The notes under the pieces: generated by a model
Seen by the model: only the letters and a program-made list of their open reading frames with translations
What the model was told of the DNA's origin: nothing
Databases searched by the model: none
Shown here: positions 1 to 9,776 of the stretch, piece by piece
Layout: every line of letters starts with the position of its first letter
Position numbering within the stretch: the first letter of the stretch is position 1
Assembly (NCBI GenBank): GCA_030656145.1
Contig: JAUSOF010000081.1
Coordinates: 29,661-93,660 of the forward strand
Source: Pseudomonas sp.
Lineage (GTDB): Bacteria > Pseudomonadota > Gammaproteobacteria > Pseudomonadales > Pseudomonadaceae
Direction: 5' to 3'
DNA length: 64,000 bases
Position numbers and translations under genes: made by a program

Positions 1-594
1 AATCAGGGTGCGCTCGCGCGGCAGGTAGCTGCGAAACCAGGCGCCGATCACCTCACGATCCTTGAGGAAGAAAAACACCAGGATCGGGACCAGCACCAGG
101 TAAATCATGATGCTGACCAGCAGCGGCAGACTGGATAACGAGAACGACAGCGCCCACTGGCCGAACTTGCCAGCCTCGCCGCTGATCGCATCGGTCAACT
201 GCAATACCTGGGCATCGCTGATCAGGTTCGGGTAGCGCTCCGGCAACAGCAGGAACAGCGATTGCCACTCACCCAGCATGCGCGGCAGTTCGTTGAACAG
301 GGTACTCAACTGGCGCCAGAGCAGCGGCACCAACACCAGCAGAAACAAGCCGAGCAAACTCATGAACAACAGGAACACCAGCGACACCGCCACTATCTGC
401 GGCAGGCGCAAACGCTCCAGGGCATTGACCAACCCCTGCATGAGAAACGCCAGCACCAGCCCGGTCAGCACCGGTGCCAGCATGCCGCCGAGGGTCAATA
501 CAGCGGCAAAGCCGAGTACCAACAGCAGCGCCAGGACCACCGCCTGCTCATCGGAGAAATAGCGGTGGAACCAGTTGCGCAACACCTTAATCAT
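1..594 (-). CDS. AI-2E/PerM family membrane protein (partial, C-terminus outside the window)
   Basis: Reads leftwards from an ATG at 594 (protein begins MIKVLRNWFHRYF) and runs off the left edge, leaving 198 codons. The visible part has closely spaced hydrophobic helices at about residues 15-75 and 145-175, as in the AI-2E transporter/PerM permease family (inner-membrane proteins of about 350 residues, often of unknown substrate). A second member of this family lies at 32991-34082. The next gene upstream is a TusA-like gene 40 bp away on the same strand, so the two may be cotranscribed. The substrate cannot be told from the sequence. Confidence 0.8.
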   Translation of the reverse strand, partial: MIKVLRNWFHRYFSDEQAVVLALLLVLGFAAVLTLGGMLAPVLTGLVLAFLMQGLVNALERLRLPQIVAVSLVFLLFMSLLGLFLLVLVPLLWRQLSTLFNELPRMLGEWQSLFLLLPERYPNLISDAQVLQLTDAISGEAGKFGQWALSFSLSSLPLLVSIMIYLVLVPILVFFFLKDREVIGAWFRSYLPRERTLI

Positions 595-634
595 CAATAT
601 TCCTTAGATCGAAACAGCCTACGCAAAACGCGTA

Positions 635-886
635 TCAAGCCTTACGCAACCAATAGCGGTAGACACCCGCCTCTTCCTCTTCACGCAATAAGCCATGCCC
701 TGCGAGCCTGGCGAAGGCACGAAAATCACGTTGCGAGCCGGCATCGGTGGCAATGACCTTGAGCACCGCACCGCTTGCCAGACGATTCAACTCCAGCTTG
801 GCCTTGAGCAACGGCAGCGGACACCTCAAGCCACACGCGTCCAGCTCGGCCTCGTAGGTACCATCCCACATCTCCACATCGTTCAT
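635..886 (-). CDS. tusA: TusA/SirA-like sulfur carrier protein
   Basis: 83-residue cytosolic protein of the TusA family, which passes persulfide sulfur to partners in tRNA thiolation or molybdenum-cofactor chemistry. The signature RCPLP is at residues 21-25; Cys22 aligns with the catalytic cysteine of TusA, and a second cysteine lies at position 18. The ATG at 886 is chosen because AGGAGG precedes it by a normal spacing; open frame continues upstream without a ribosome site. It is divergent from the metalloprotease gene at 993. The P. aeruginosa gene in this position (PA1006) is tied to molybdenum homeostasis, so that role is a fair inference. Confidence 0.88.
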   Translation of the reverse strand: MNDVEMWDGTYEAELDACGLRCPLPLLKAKLELNRLASGAVLKVIATDAGSQRDFRAFARLAGHGLLREEEEAGVYRYWLRKA

Positions 887-992
887 TCGAGCCCTCCTAA
901 ACAGCACTAAGGATACCCAAGACCGTGCAACTCTGGCCAGGTGAACGCTTGCCCGGCTACAGTAGCGACTTTGTTCGCCAAGAGCTCTGTGC

Positions 993-2426
993 ATGAATGT
1001 CCTGCGCCCCATCCTGTTGACGCTCGCCTGCCTGACTGCCCAGCCTGGCCTGGCCAGCGATCTACCGTCACTCGGCGACTCCAGTTCTTCGATTGTCTCG
1101 CCACAGCAAGAACACCAACTGGGACGCGCCTGGTTGAGCCTGCTGCGTGGCCAGATTCGCCAACTGTCAGACCCCCAACTCAAGGACTTCGTCGAGAGCA
1201 GTGTGTATCGCCTGGGCGAAACCAGCGAACTGCAAGACCGGCGCCTGGAATTCGTCCTGCTCGATAGCCCGCAGATCAACGCCTTTGCCGCACCCGGCGG
1301 AATCATCGGGGTCAACGGCGGGCTGTTTCTCTACGCTCAGACCGAAGCCGAATACGCCTCGGTAATGGCCCACGAACTTGCCCACTTGTCGCAACGCCAT
1401 TTTGCCCGCGGCCTGGAAGCCCAGCAGCGCATGCAACTACCACTGATGGCCGCCATGCTCGCCGGCATCGTGGCGGCGGCAGCCGGTGCTGGGGATGCAG
1501 GGATCGCGGCTATTGCCTCAGCCCAGGCGGCAGCCATCCAGGAACAACGGCGCTTCTCCCGGCAAAATGAGCAGGAAGCAGACCGTATCGGCCTGGTCAA
1601 TCTGGAGAAAGCTGGCTACGACCCCCGGGCCATGCCGAGCATGTTCGAGCGCCTGATGCGCCAATATCGTTACGACCGCAAGCCGCCGGAATTTCTCCTG
1701 ACCCACCCGGTATCCGAATCACGCATCGCCGACACCCGCAACCGCGCCGAACAAGCCAAAGCCGGCGGGGTGATCGACAGCGTGCGTTACCAGCTGATGC
1801 GTGCCCGCGTGCAACTGATCTACGAAGACACCCCAGGCCTGGCAGCCAAGCGTTTTCGCGCCATGCTCGACGAGAAGCCCGAACTGGAAGCCGCCCGCTA
1901 CGGTCTGGCCCTGGCGCAAATCAAGAGCGGCCAGCACCAGCAGGCCCGCGAGAGCCTACTACTGCTGCTGCAGTCGGCACCCAACGACATCACCTACAAC
2001 CTGGCCCAAATCGAACTGGACATGGCCTCCAACCGCCTGCAGGAAGCCCAGACCCGCATCGCGACGCTTCGAAGTGACTACCCAAACAATTATCCGCTGA
2101 GCCAGGCTCACATTGACCTGCTGATGAAGCAGGGCCGCACCCAGGATGCCGAGAAAGCCCTCGATACACTGCTCAAGAAACGAACCAACGATCCCGACAT
2201 CTGGTACCAGGTCGCCGAAGTGCGTGGCCTCAGCGGCAACACCATCGGCCTGCACCAGGCGCGCGCGGAGTACTTCGCCCTGGTCGGCGACTACACCCAG
2301 GCCATCGAGCAGCTCGACTTCGCCAAACGCCGCGCGACCAACAACTTCCAACTCGCCTCACGCATTGACGCACGACAACGGCAACTACTGGAAGACCAAC
2401 GCATCATCGAGCAAATGTTGCGCTAA
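993..2426 (+). CDS. bepA: M48 family periplasmic metalloprotease with TPR domain (BepA-like)
   Basis: 477 residues. An N-terminal signal peptide (about 1-21, ending in GLA-S) exports it to the periplasm. The zinc site is HELAH at residues 127-131, with the third ligand probably Glu195 in the EAD motif. The C-terminal half, from about residue 265, is a helical TPR array. BepA in E. coli degrades or helps assemble the LPS transport protein LptD and other outer-membrane proteins; length and domain order match. It stands between the divergent tusA gene and the convergent nadA gene, so it is probably transcribed alone. Confidence 0.88.
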   Translation: MNVLRPILLTLACLTAQPGLASDLPSLGDSSSSIVSPQQEHQLGRAWLSLLRGQIRQLSDPQLKDFVESSVYRLGETSELQDRRLEFVLLDSPQINAFAAPGGIIGVNGGLFLYAQTEAEYASVMAHELAHLSQRHFARGLEAQQRMQLPLMAAMLAGIVAAAAGAGDAGIAAIASAQAAAIQEQRRFSRQNEQEADRIGLVNLEKAGYDPRAMPSMFERLMRQYRYDRKPPEFLLTHPVSESRIADTRNRAEQAKAGGVIDSVRYQLMRARVQLIYEDTPGLAAKRFRAMLDEKPELEAARYGLALAQIKSGQHQQARESLLLLLQSAPNDITYNLAQIELDMASNRLQEAQTRIATLRSDYPNNYPLSQAHIDLLMKQGRTQDAEKALDTLLKKRTNDPDIWYQVAEVRGLSGNTIGLHQARAEYFALVGDYTQAIEQLDFAKRRATNNFQLASRIDARQRQLLEDQRIIEQMLR

Positions 2427-2541
2427 GTTTGGCCAGGTCGAGAGCCGCAGCCCTCAGAGACCGCATCTCCGGCCTTGCTCAGTAGCCTGAGCCAGGCCCG
2501 TGTAGACGCCCACCATCGCCGGCGGCAGACAGCATGCCCGC

Positions 2542-3600
2542 CTACGCGTTGCCCGACAGCTTGAGGCGCGCCGCCTGAGTAAAGTCGAGCATGCGCTTAA
2601 GCGGCTTGATTGCCTTTGGAATCAGCGCTGCATCCACGAGGATCTCGTTGCTGCCCTCGCGCAGGCACTCCAGCGTGCGCTGCAGGGTATTCATGGCCAT
2701 CCATGGACAATGTGCGCAACTGCGGCAAGCAGCTCCGTTACCTGCGGTAGGGGCCTCGATAAACTCCTTGTCCGGGCACAGCTGCTGCATCTTGTAGAAG
2801 ATGCCACGGTCGGTGGCGACGATAAACGTCTTGTTCGGCAGACGCTGAGCAGCGGCAATCAGCTGACTGGTAGAGCCCACCGCATCGGCCAGGTCGATCA
2901 CTGCCGTTGGCGACTCCGGGTGGACCAGGACGGCGGCGTCCGGGTACAGCGCCTTCATGTCCTCCAACTGTTTGGCCTTGAACTCTTCGTGGACGATGCA
3001 AGCGCCGTCCCACAGCAGCATATCGGCACCGGTCTGGTTCTGGATGTAACGCCCCAGATGCTGATCCGGCGCCCAGATGATGCTCTCGCCGTTGTCCATC
3101 AGATGCTCGACGATTTCCACCGCGCAACTGGACGTCACCACCCAGTCGGCCCGCGCCTTCACCGCCGCCGAGGTATTGGCGTACACCACCACGGTGCGCT
3201 GCGGGTGCTCATCGCAGAATGCCGAGAATTCCTCCACAGGACAGCCCAGATCAAGCGAGCAGGTCGCCTCCAGCGTCGGCATCAATACGCGTTTTTCCGG
3301 ATTGAGAATCTTCGCCGTCTCGCCCATGAACTTGACGCCAGCCACCAGCACGGTTTGCGCCGGGTGCTGATTGCCGAAACGGGCCATCTCCAGCGAGTCG
3401 GAAACGCAGCCGCCGGTCTCTTCGGCCAGGGCCTGCAGCACCGGATCGCAGTAGTAATGCGCCACCAGCACGGCGTTCTGTTTTTTCAACTCGGCGGCAA
3501 TCTCGGCGCGATAGAACGACTCTTGTTCAGGCGTCAGCGGCTTGGGCTGCTTGGCATCGAGATGGGCTTGCACCAGTAGGCGTTCGGAAATCTGCGTCAT
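2542..3600 (-). CDS. nadA: Quinolinate synthase A
   Basis: 352 residues, the usual length. NadA condenses iminoaspartate with dihydroxyacetone phosphate to make quinolinate in NAD synthesis. The cysteines expected to hold the [4Fe-4S] cluster are visible: one in the TCSLDLGC segment, one in DGACIVHEE, and one in the C-terminal CRSCAHCPW segment. The ATG at 3600 follows the usual family start ([14 protein letters not shown]). No nadB or nadC is adjacent, as is normal in Pseudomonas. Confidence 0.96.
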   Translation of the reverse strand: MTQISERLLVQAHLDAKQPKPLTPEQESFYRAEIAAELKKQNAVLVAHYYCDPVLQALAEETGGCVSDSLEMARFGNQHPAQTVLVAGVKFMGETAKILNPEKRVLMPTLEATCSLDLGCPVEEFSAFCDEHPQRTVVVYANTSAAVKARADWVVTSSCAVEIVEHLMDNGESIIWAPDQHLGRYIQNQTGADMLLWDGACIVHEEFKAKQLEDMKALYPDAAVLVHPESPTAVIDLADAVGSTSQLIAAAQRLPNKTFIVATDRGIFYKMQQLCPDKEFIEAPTAGNGAACRSCAHCPWMAMNTLQRTLECLREGSNEILVDAALIPKAIKPLKRMLDFTQAARLKLSGNA

Positions 3601-3720
3601 GTCATCAGGCCCTGTGAAGGTCTATCAGCGCGGGAGTCAAGTATATACCCGCAGGTCTGGCGAAAAAGCAGGCGAGCAATAGCCACGCAAGAGTGGTGAA
3701 GAGAAAAGCTACACATACAA

Positions 3721-3761
3721 AAAAGCCTGAAGGCTCCTTTTACCGGAACCTTCAGGCTTTC
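3721..3761. terminator. Bidirectional hairpin terminator between tRNA-Lys and nadA
   Basis: AAAGCCTGAAGG (3722-3733) pairs perfectly with CCTTCAGGCTTT (3749-3760) around a 15-base loop. There are A residues on the left and T residues on the right, so it can end the tRNA transcript coming from the right (minus strand). Confidence 0.8.
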
Positions 3762-3784
3762 TCGACCTTCCGCAGAAGGAAATA

Positions 3785-3860
3785 TGGTGGGTCGTGTGGG
3801 ATTCGAACCTACGACCAATTGGTTAAAAGCCAACTGCTCTACCAACTGAGCTAACGACCC
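3785..3860 (-). tRNA. tRNA-Lys (anticodon TTT)
   Basis: A 76-base cloverleaf on the minus strand including an encoded CCA. The acceptor stem GGGTCGT pairs with ACGACCC, the anticodon loop is CTTTTAA (anticodon TTT), and the T arm GTAGGTTCGAATCC is intact. It lies between queC and nadA and is followed by the hairpin terminator at 3721-3761. Confidence 0.98.
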
Positions 3861-3918
3861 GACGCGAGGCGCATGATACTGATTTAATTCAGAAATTCAA
3901 CACTTCACGAAAACTTTT

Positions 3919-4593
3919 TTAGAAATAACGGGTGGGGTCATCCACGCCGGCCGCTGCAAAGCCCACCGCACGCAGGCGACAGCTGTCGCATTTACCGCAT
4001 GCACGTCCCTCGTCATCGGCCTGATAACAAGAGACCGTCAGCGCATAATCGACACCAAGACGCATACCGACCTGAACGATCTCGGCCTTGCTCATATTCT
4101 GCAACGGGGCCTGAATGCGAAAACCCTGCCCTTCTACACCGGCCTTGGTGGCCAGGTTAGCCATGCGCTCGAAGGCCTCGATAAACTCCGGCCGGCAATC
4201 CGGATAACCGGAGTAATCCACTGCATTGACGCCGATAAAGATATCCCGCGCCCCCAACACTTCAGCCCAACCCAGCGCCAGGGAGAGGAACACAGTATTG
4301 CGCGCCGGCACATAGGTGACTGGAATCCCCTCGCTCGGGCTTTCCGGCACATCGATGCTGGCGTCCGTCAACGCTGAGCCGCCCATGCCATTGAGATTCA
4401 GGCCAATCACCTTATGCTCAACCACACCCAATTGCCGAGCCACCTGCTCTGCCGCGTGCAACTCCGAGCAGTGACGCTGACCGTAGTCGAAACTCATGGT
4501 GTAACAGCTGTAGCCATCAGCCTTGGCCAATGCCACCACGGTGGCCGAGTCCAGGCCTCCAGACAGTAGAATTACCGCTTTCTTAGCACTCAT
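3919..4593 (-). CDS. queC: 7-cyano-7-deazaguanine synthase QueC
   Basis: 224 residues. QueC uses ATP and ammonia to turn 7-carboxy-7-deazaguanine into preQ0 in the queuosine pathway. The N-terminal PP-loop SGGLDS binds ATP, and a C-terminal zinc site is formed by the cysteines in SCYQ and [10 protein letters not shown] start at the ATG at 4593 ([13 protein letters not shown]) because the frame upstream overlaps queE. The queE stop codon lies one base before this ATG, so the two genes are translationally coupled and act on successive steps. Confidence 0.95.
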   Translation of the reverse strand: MSAKKAVILLSGGLDSATVVALAKADGYSCYTMSFDYGQRHCSELHAAEQVARQLGVVEHKVIGLNLNGMGGSALTDASIDVPESPSEGIPVTYVPARNTVFLSLALGWAEVLGARDIFIGVNAVDYSGYPDCRPEFIEAFERMANLATKAGVEGQGFRIQAPLQNMSKAEIVQVGMRLGVDYALTVSCYQADDEGRACGKCDSCRLRAVGFAAAGVDDPTRYF

Positions 4594-4594
4594 A

Positions 4595-5242
4595 TCAATG
4601 TCCCGGCTCATCATTCCAGAGAATCTTGTGCAGTTGCATCTGCAGACGGACTGGCAGGTTGTCGGCAATGATCCACTCGGCCAGCGTACGCGCTTGCAGC
4701 TCGTGATGACTGGGCGACATCAGCACCTCGCCAGCACGCTGATCCAGCCGATACTGGATCAGCTTGGTCACCGCCCAGTCGTAGTCTTCACGCGAGCAAA
4801 TCACGAACTTGACCTGATCGTTGATTGTCAGCAGCTCGATATTCTCATAGAGGTTACGCGCCACCTCGGCCGAGCCGGGAGTCTTCAGGTCCAACACCTT
4901 GCTGACCCGCGGATCGACCGCCGACACATCCAGCGCACCACTGGTCTCCAGGGACACCTGGTAACCGGCATCGCACAGGCGCTTGAGCAGAGGAATGCAA
5001 TTGGGCTGGGCCAGCGGCTCGCCGCCAGTCACACAGATATAGCGCGGCTTGTAGCCGGCAACCTGTTCGACAATGGCATCCAGTGACTGGATTTCGCCGC
5101 CACTGAAGGCATAGGCGGTGTCGCAGTACTGGCAACGCAGGGGGCAGCCGGTCAGGCGAACGAACACAGTCGGCAAGCCGGCGGTGCGCGTTTCGCCCTG
5201 TAGCGAGTAGAAAATCTCGGTAATGCGCAGGGTATCTTGCAT
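4595..5242 (-). CDS. queE: 7-carboxy-7-deazaguanine synthase QueE (radical SAM)
   Basis: 215 residues. QueE rearranges 6-carboxy-tetrahydropterin to 7-carboxy-7-deazaguanine. The radical-SAM cluster motif CX3CX2C is seen as CPLRCQYC near residue 31, and the substrate/SAM segment TGGEPL follows. The start [13 protein letters not shown] at 5242 gives the family length; a longer frame begins at 5275 but is poorly supported. First gene of queE-queC. Its upstream region contains the 75-bp tandem array. Confidence 0.94.
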   Translation of the reverse strand: MQDTLRITEIFYSLQGETRTAGLPTVFVRLTGCPLRCQYCDTAYAFSGGEIQSLDAIVEQVAGYKPRYICVTGGEPLAQPNCIPLLKRLCDAGYQVSLETSGALDVSAVDPRVSKVLDLKTPGSAEVARNLYENIELLTINDQVKFVICSREDYDWAVTKLIQYRLDQRAGEVLMSPSHHELQARTLAEWIIADNLPVRLQMQLHKILWNDEPGH

Positions 5243-5303
5243 ATCAGCCACGGGCGTGACGGCTACACAGGCCATCCGCCTCCGTTGCGGGAAAAGGGCG
5301 CGA

Positions 5304-5309
5304 ATTGTA
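5304..5309 (-). promoter_or_regulatory. Possible -10 element of the queE-queC promoter
   Basis: Read on the minus strand this is TACAAT inside GTATACAAT, about 60 bases before the queE start and directly beside the tandem array. No good -35 is seen 17 bases away, where the first array copy lies, so this is a weak call. Confidence 0.3.
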
Positions 5310-5314
5310 TACGA

Positions 5315-5539
5315 AAAAATTTCCGGGAGAAATTTTTAACGTCGCGCAGCGACGGCCCGAAGGGTGGCCGCCAGGGATGGCAGGCCATAAAAAATTCCCG
5401 GGAGCAGTTTTTAACGTCGCGCAGCGACGCCCCGAAGGGTAGCCGCCAGGAATGGCGCGCCATAAAAAATTCCCGGGAGCAGTTTTTAACGTCGCGCAGC
5501 GACGCCCCGAAGGGTAGCCGCCAGGAATGGCGCGCCTAT
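5315..5539. repeat. Three tandem copies of a 75-bp repeat upstream of queE
   Basis: The core GTCGCGCAGCGAC begins at 5341, 5416 and 5491, an exact 75-base period. Copies two and three are almost identical; copy one has about ten changes. Each unit holds a small hairpin (GTCGC-GCA-GCGAC), a TCCCGGGA palindrome (degenerate in copy one) and an A-rich segment. Because 75 is a multiple of three, both strands keep repetitive open frames across the array, but there is no convincing start site and I do not call a gene. The array fills the gap between queE and the cpoB terminator. Confidence 0.9.
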
Positions 5540-5542
5540 AAA

Positions 5543-5565
5543 AAACCCGCGACAAGCGCGGGTTT
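5543..5565 (-). terminator. Terminator after cpoB
   Basis: AACCCGC pairs with GCGGGTT around a short loop, flanked by A6 on the left, which reads as T6 on the minus strand. It sits 45 bases past the cpoB stop and ends the pal-cpoB transcript. Confidence 0.75.
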
Positions 5566-5609
5566 ATCACTGCAAGTTGCAAGCAGCACCTTGAGATTTT
5601 TAGCTGATA

Positions 5610-6425
5610 TCAGGGTATCCGCTGCAAATCCCGCTGCGCCAACTGAGCGGCCGAGCTACCGGGATAGGTCGCGATGACCTGCCGCAAAATGCCCTTGGCC
5701 TTGTCTGCATTGCCCAGGCGCATTTCAACATCAGCCAGCTTGAACAGTGAGTCTGGCACCTTGGAATGCTGCGGATAGGCCTGGCTGACCCTTGCAAAGG
5801 CCTGACCAGCCCCTTGCAGATCGCCTTTGGCCAGATTGACTTCACCCAACCAATATTGAGCATTACCTGCATATTGGCTGTTCGGGTATTTACGCACAAA
5901 GGCAGTAAACGCCTGACTTGCCTTGTCAAAATCCTTGGCTTTGATCAGATCGAAGGCAGCGTCGTAAAACAGCTTTTCCTTCTCCGGATCAGCCGGACTA
6001 TTGCTGGCAGGCGCTTGCGCCTGCCCAGCAGCTGCCGACGGAGTACCACTGGTGCCTGTAGCACCGATGACAGAGGAATTATTGGTGGCTGCAGCACCTG
6101 CTGCCCCACTGCTCAGACGCCGATCAAGATCCTGGTAACGCTCCAGGCCCTCTTGCTTCAAACGCTGAATTTCATTCTGTTGTTCTTCGAGCAGACCGCG
6201 CAGTTGCGCGATTTCTTGCTGCATCTGTTGCAGCTGGGTAAACACCATGCCTTGCGCCGAGGTCGGGGCTTCAGCCCCTCCCCCGACGTAGGCGCCGGAC
6301 GTGCCATAACCAGAAGGCGGATAACTGCCATAGCCAGCATTGTTATCCACCACAGGAACCTCCGCCCAAGCCGCGAACGGCAGGCAGAGGGTCAAAACAG
6401 TCAAAGCACGACGGCAAGTATGCAT
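5610..6425 (-). CDS. cpoB: Cell division coordinator CpoB (YbgF)
   Basis: 271 residues, periplasmic. A signal peptide (about 1-21, ending AAWA-E) is followed by a Gly/Tyr-rich segment, a coiled coil of about residues 55-95 that makes the trimer, an Ala/Ser/Pro linker, and a C-terminal TPR domain of about 150-271. CpoB binds TolA and links outer-membrane constriction to septal peptidoglycan synthesis. It begins five bases after the pal stop and ends the tol-pal cluster. Confidence 0.93.
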   Translation of the reverse strand: MHTCRRALTVLTLCLPFAAWAEVPVVDNNAGYGSYPPSGYGTSGAYVGGGAEAPTSAQGMVFTQLQQMQQEIAQLRGLLEEQQNEIQRLKQEGLERYQDLDRRLSSGAAGAAATNNSSVIGATGTSGTPSAAAGQAQAPASNSPADPEKEKLFYDAAFDLIKAKDFDKASQAFTAFVRKYPNSQYAGNAQYWLGEVNLAKGDLQGAGQAFARVSQAYPQHSKVPDSLFKLADVEMRLGNADKAKGILRQVIATYPGSSAAQLAQRDLQRIP

Positions 6426-6430
6426 GGCTA

Positions 6431-6928
6431 TTACTTACGCAGTTCTACGCGACGGTTCTGAGCCCAGGATTGCTCGTCGTTGCCAGTAGCAATCGCACGC
6501 TCTTCACCGTAGGAAACCAGTTCCAGCTGAGCTGGGGAAACGCCCTGCAGCACCAGATAGCGTTGAACGGCTTTCGAGCGACGCTCACCCAGAGCCATGT
6601 TGTATTCACGAGTACCGCGCTCGTCAGCGTGGCCTTCCAGAACGACGCGAGCGCCATTGCCTTTCAGGTCTTTAGCGTGAACATCGAGTGCGCGCATGGC
6701 TTCGGCTTTCAGGTCGGAGCTGTCGTATTCGAAGTAGAACGTGGTGATAGCGCGCAGAGCAGCTTCTTCGCTCAGGCTGCCATCTACGGAACCAGTATCA
6801 GCACCGTAACCAGCGTTTGGATCGATAGCGCCTTCACCAGCAGCGTCGCCGCCTTTGGACGAACAACCAACAACAACGGCCAGAGCCAGACCCAGTGCAG
6901 CAATTTTGCCAAACTTCAGCATTTCCAT
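6431..6928 (-). CDS. pal: Peptidoglycan-associated lipoprotein Pal (OprL)
   Basis: 165 residues. A lipoprotein signal ends in VVGC-S with the lipidated cysteine near residue 22, so the protein sits in the outer membrane facing the periplasm. The C-terminal OmpA-like domain, with the peptidoglycan-binding stretch [12 protein letters not shown], holds the cell wall. Two ATG codons are adjacent; I choose 6928 because AGGAG is then 7 bases upstream, while the ATG at 6931 is too close. Pal works with TolB and the TolQRA motor. Confidence 0.95.
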   Translation of the reverse strand: MEMLKFGKIAALGLALAVVVGCSSKGGDAAGEGAIDPNAGYGADTGSVDGSLSEEAALRAITTFYFEYDSSDLKAEAMRALDVHAKDLKGNGARVVLEGHADERGTREYNMALGERRSKAVQRYLVLQGVSPAQLELVSYGEERAIATGNDEQSWAQNRRVELRK

Positions 6929-6997
6929 CATGTAACTCCTAATGAACCCCAGTGTGTTAAGCAGTATTTCTTAGCAGTAAAACAGTACAGCGCCGCA

Positions 6998-8296
6998 TCA
7001 GTTCAGGTAGGGGGACCAGGAAGGCTCTCGAACTTCGCCTTGGGCGGTAGGAAGAGGGAGCCGTACGCGTCCATTAATGGACGCCAACATCAAGACTCCC
7101 CGACCTTGCTGGCGGGTCGCGTAGATTAGCATGGTGCCGTTGGGTGCAACAGTAGGCGACTCATCCAAACTTGTATCTGAAAGGACACGCAAACTGCCGC
7201 GCTGCAGGTCCTGAGCCGCTACCTTGAACACGGTGTAACCATCCTGACGATGGATCATCACCAGGGTCTTTTCATCCGCTGACAGCTTCGGGTTAGCGTT
7301 GTAGTTACCGATGAAGGTTACCCGCTCCGCCGCTCCGCTATTGATATTAGTCTTATAAATCTGAGGCTTACCGGAGCGATCCGAGGTGAAGTAGATGGTA
7401 TTGCCATCCTTGCCCCAGAACGGTTCGGTATCGATCGAGCCCTGATTGGTCACCCGGCGCAGCTGGCGCGTGGCCATGTCCATCACATAAATCTCAGGAT
7501 TACCATCCTTCGACAGAACAAATGCCAGGCGATTTCCGTCAGGCGACCAGGCAGGGGCGCCATTGAGGCCGTCAAAATTAGTGACCTGCTCGCGCCGCCC
7601 TGTATCGATGTGCTGAACGAAAATACGCGGACGCTTCTGCTCAAACGACACATAGGCGATGCGACGACCATCCGGGGCAAACGACGGCGAAAGAATCGGC
7701 TCGCGCGATTGCAGCAACGTCACCGCGCGGGCACCGTCATAATCGGAACGCTGCAAGGTATAGCGCGTATTGTTGACTGAGAAACGCTCGGCGGTGACAT
7801 ACAGCATGCGCGTCGAGAATGCACCCTTGACCCCGGTAAGCTTCTCGAACGACAGATCAGCAATATGATGCGCCATGTCACGCAATTGGTCGGTGCCACC
7901 GCCCACATTGCCGGTCAGCACCTGCTGCTCGGTAGCCACGTTGAACAGGGCGAACTGCACCTGTAAGCGGCCGCCGCTAGGCACCATATTGCCAACCAAT
8001 ACATATTGCGCGCCCAAGGCTTTCCAGTCGCGGTAAATGATTTCACTGGCCTGACTCGGCAAACTGATCATGTTTTGCGCCGGAATCGGCTCGAACACGC
8101 CAGAGTTGCGCAGGTCATCGCCAATAATCTTGGCCATATCTTCCGGCAGCACTGTGCCGCCCTGCCAGCCAAATGGCACAACCGCGATAGGTGTCGCGCG
8201 GTCAGTACCACTACTGATCACCAAGGGGTCAGCCGCCTGCACGGAGCCGACCAACATGGCCAGGCCCAGCAGAACGATACGCATCAGGGTATTCAC
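6998..8296 (-). CDS. tolB: Tol-Pal system periplasmic protein TolB
   Basis: 432 residues. Signal peptide of about 21 residues ending VQA-A, an N-terminal alpha/beta domain, then a six-bladed propeller with repeated blade motifs such as SPDGNRLAF and SADEKTLV. TolB binds Pal and TolA in the periplasm and is moved by the TolQRA motor. The start ATG overlaps the tolA stop by 4 bases, so translation is coupled. Confidence 0.96.
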   Translation of the reverse strand: MNTLMRIVLLGLAMLVGSVQAADPLVISSGTDRATPIAVVPFGWQGGTVLPEDMAKIIGDDLRNSGVFEPIPAQNMISLPSQASEIIYRDWKALGAQYVLVGNMVPSGGRLQVQFALFNVATEQQVLTGNVGGGTDQLRDMAHHIADLSFEKLTGVKGAFSTRMLYVTAERFSVNNTRYTLQRSDYDGARAVTLLQSREPILSPSFAPDGRRIAYVSFEQKRPRIFVQHIDTGRREQVTNFDGLNGAPAWSPDGNRLAFVLSKDGNPEIYVMDMATRQLRRVTNQGSIDTEPFWGKDGNTIYFTSDRSGKPQIYKTNINSGAAERVTFIGNYNANPKLSADEKTLVMIHRQDGYTVFKVAAQDLQRGSLRVLSDTSLDESPTVAPNGTMLIYATRQQGRGVLMLASINGRVRLPLPTAQGEVREPSWSPYLN

Positions 8297-9285
8297 AGAC
8301 CTAAATCCTCCGGTTTGAACACGGCACGTCGCTGCCGGTAAAGTCGATCGAACGTGGCGCGATCCAATTGTTGCATCTCAGCGATGCGACCAACATTACG
8401 CACCGCTTGTATTGCGGAACTGTCGAATGGCGAATCGCCACTGGAACGGGTGACACTGGCGTTAGTGATGGTGCCGTCGGGCAACATCTCGATCAGCACT
8501 TCTACACTCATGCCGTTACGTGCTGATGGAGGCCTACGCCATTGCTCGCTAACCAGCCTGACGATCAGATCATCGAGACTGCCTGCAACCTGATTGCCCA
8601 CCACGTCGGCCAACGCTTGCTGACGACCGACGTCCTCGGACAACAACTCGGCCAATGCGGCGGCCTTCTTGTCCTCAGTTGCCTTGCGCTGCGATGCCTC
8701 GGCTGCTTTTTTCTTGGCATCGTCAGCGGCTTTCTTCTTGGCTGCCTCAGCAGCAGCAGTTTTCTTCGCCTCTTCGGCGGCTTTCTTCTTGGCGTCTTCG
8801 GCCGCTTTGCTCTTCGCCGCTTCATCCGCCGCTTTTTTCTTGGCGATCTCGGCTAGCTTCTTTTGCTCAGCAGCTTTCTTTTCTGTATCCGCCTTCTTTT
8901 CTGCATCGGCCTTCTTGGCTGCATCCGCCTTCTTGGCCGCATCGGCCTTTTGAGCCTCCTCGGCCTTCTTTTGTTCCGCAGCCTTTGCCGCAACAGCCTG
9001 CTTTTCCTGCTCGGCTTTTTTCTGCTCGAGCTGCTCGGTCTCATAGATCGGCGCGGTGGTCTTCTTGGTCTCACCGGCTATTTTCTGGTTGGTCTGGGTG
9101 GTTGCCTGACTCTGCGACTGCAATTGATACAAGGTGGCCTGAACGATTGGCCGCGCCGGCGGCAAGTCCGGGGCGAAAGCAAAACTGACGAACAGCATGG
9201 CAAACATCAGGGCATGCAGCGCCACAGCCCAGACAACAGGCCAAAACAGGCTTTCCGAAGGTGAAGGCTCGCGTTGTTGCCGCAT
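8293..9285 (-). CDS. tolA: Cell envelope integrity protein TolA
   Basis: 330 residues. One N-terminal transmembrane helix (about 15-37) anchors it in the inner membrane. Residues of about 60-215 form the long Ala/Lys/Glu-rich helix that spans the periplasm, built of repeated [13 protein letters not shown] units. The C-terminal domain (about 225-330) binds TolB and Pal. The repeated AAGAAGGC-like codons explain the low-complexity reading frames on the other strand. The start overlaps the tolR stop by one base and the end overlaps tolB. Confidence 0.95.
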   Translation of the reverse strand: MRQQREPSPSESLFWPVVWAVALHALMFAMLFVSFAFAPDLPPARPIVQATLYQLQSQSQATTQTNQKIAGETKKTTAPIYETEQLEQKKAEQEKQAVAAKAAEQKKAEEAQKADAAKKADAAKKADAEKKADTEKKAAEQKKLAEIAKKKAADEAAKSKAAEDAKKKAAEEAKKTAAAEAAKKKAADDAKKKAAEASQRKATEDKKAAALAELLSEDVGRQQALADVVGNQVAGSLDDLIVRLVSEQWRRPPSARNGMSVEVLIEMLPDGTITNASVTRSSGDSPFDSSAIQAVRNVGRIAEMQQLDRATFDRLYRQRRAVFKPEDLGL

Positions 9286-9737
9286 CAGGGGGCCTCGGTA
9301 ATCAGCCCGACGTTACCCACGTCAGCCTGCTGCAAGCCACCCATGGCGGCCATTACGGTACCGTAATCGACTGTCTTGTCTCCGCGCACGAACACCTGCA
9401 CCTGCTTACCCTGAGCGCGGCTCTGGTTGATGATCGCGGTTACGGCCCTGGTCATTTCTTCCAGGGTCATGGCTTGATCCTGCACGGTATCGACATCGAC
9501 TTCCGTACCCATGTTCCAGAAGTAAGTCTTGTCAGCCTTGATCGAGATCGTCAGCACCTGAGCATTATTGTCTTGCGGCAAGACCTCACTGCTGACTTGC
9601 GGCAGATCGACCTTGACCCCCTGATTGAGCATTGGCGCGGTCACCATGAAGATCACCAGCAGCACCAGCATCACATCGATGTAAGGCACCACGTTCATCT
9701 CGGCGACCGGCTTGCGTTTGTTGCGAATTCTGGCCAT
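9285..9737 (-). CDS. tolR: Tol-Pal system protein TolR
   Basis: 150 residues, ExbD/TolR family. The transmembrane helix of about residues 16-37 carries the proton-path aspartate Asp21 in VVPYIDVMLVLL; a periplasmic domain follows. It forms the proton-driven stator with TolQ. Normally tolR follows tolQ almost directly; here a repeat element of about 155 bp separates them. Confidence 0.96.
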   Translation of the reverse strand: MARIRNKRKPVAEMNVVPYIDVMLVLLVIFMVTAPMLNQGVKVDLPQVSSEVLPQDNNAQVLTISIKADKTYFWNMGTEVDVDTVQDQAMTLEEMTRAVTAIINQSRAQGKQVQVFVRGDKTVDYGTVMAAMGGLQQADVGNVGLITEAP

Positions 9738-9776
9738 GGCTTGAGAAACCTATCCTGTGAAGAGCCTAAGGCTCAG

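Noticed and set aside
5243..5314. Queuosine (preQ1) riboswitch before queE
   Set aside because: No conserved preQ1 aptamer pattern was seen in the short leader, and the area is dominated by the repeat array.
5315..5539. CRISPR array
   Set aside because: The copies are contiguous without unique spacers of constant length, the unit is 75 bp, and no cas gene is near.
5237..5677. Repetitive open frames on both strands across the 75-bp array
   Set aside because: They stay open only because 75 is divisible by three. No ribosome site or credible start exists, and the translated repeat is a by-product of the DNA unit.
8655..9188. Low-complexity Ser/Phe/Leu-rich frames opposite tolA
   Set aside because: They are reverse reading of the repeated Ala/Lys codons of the TolA helix, not genes.
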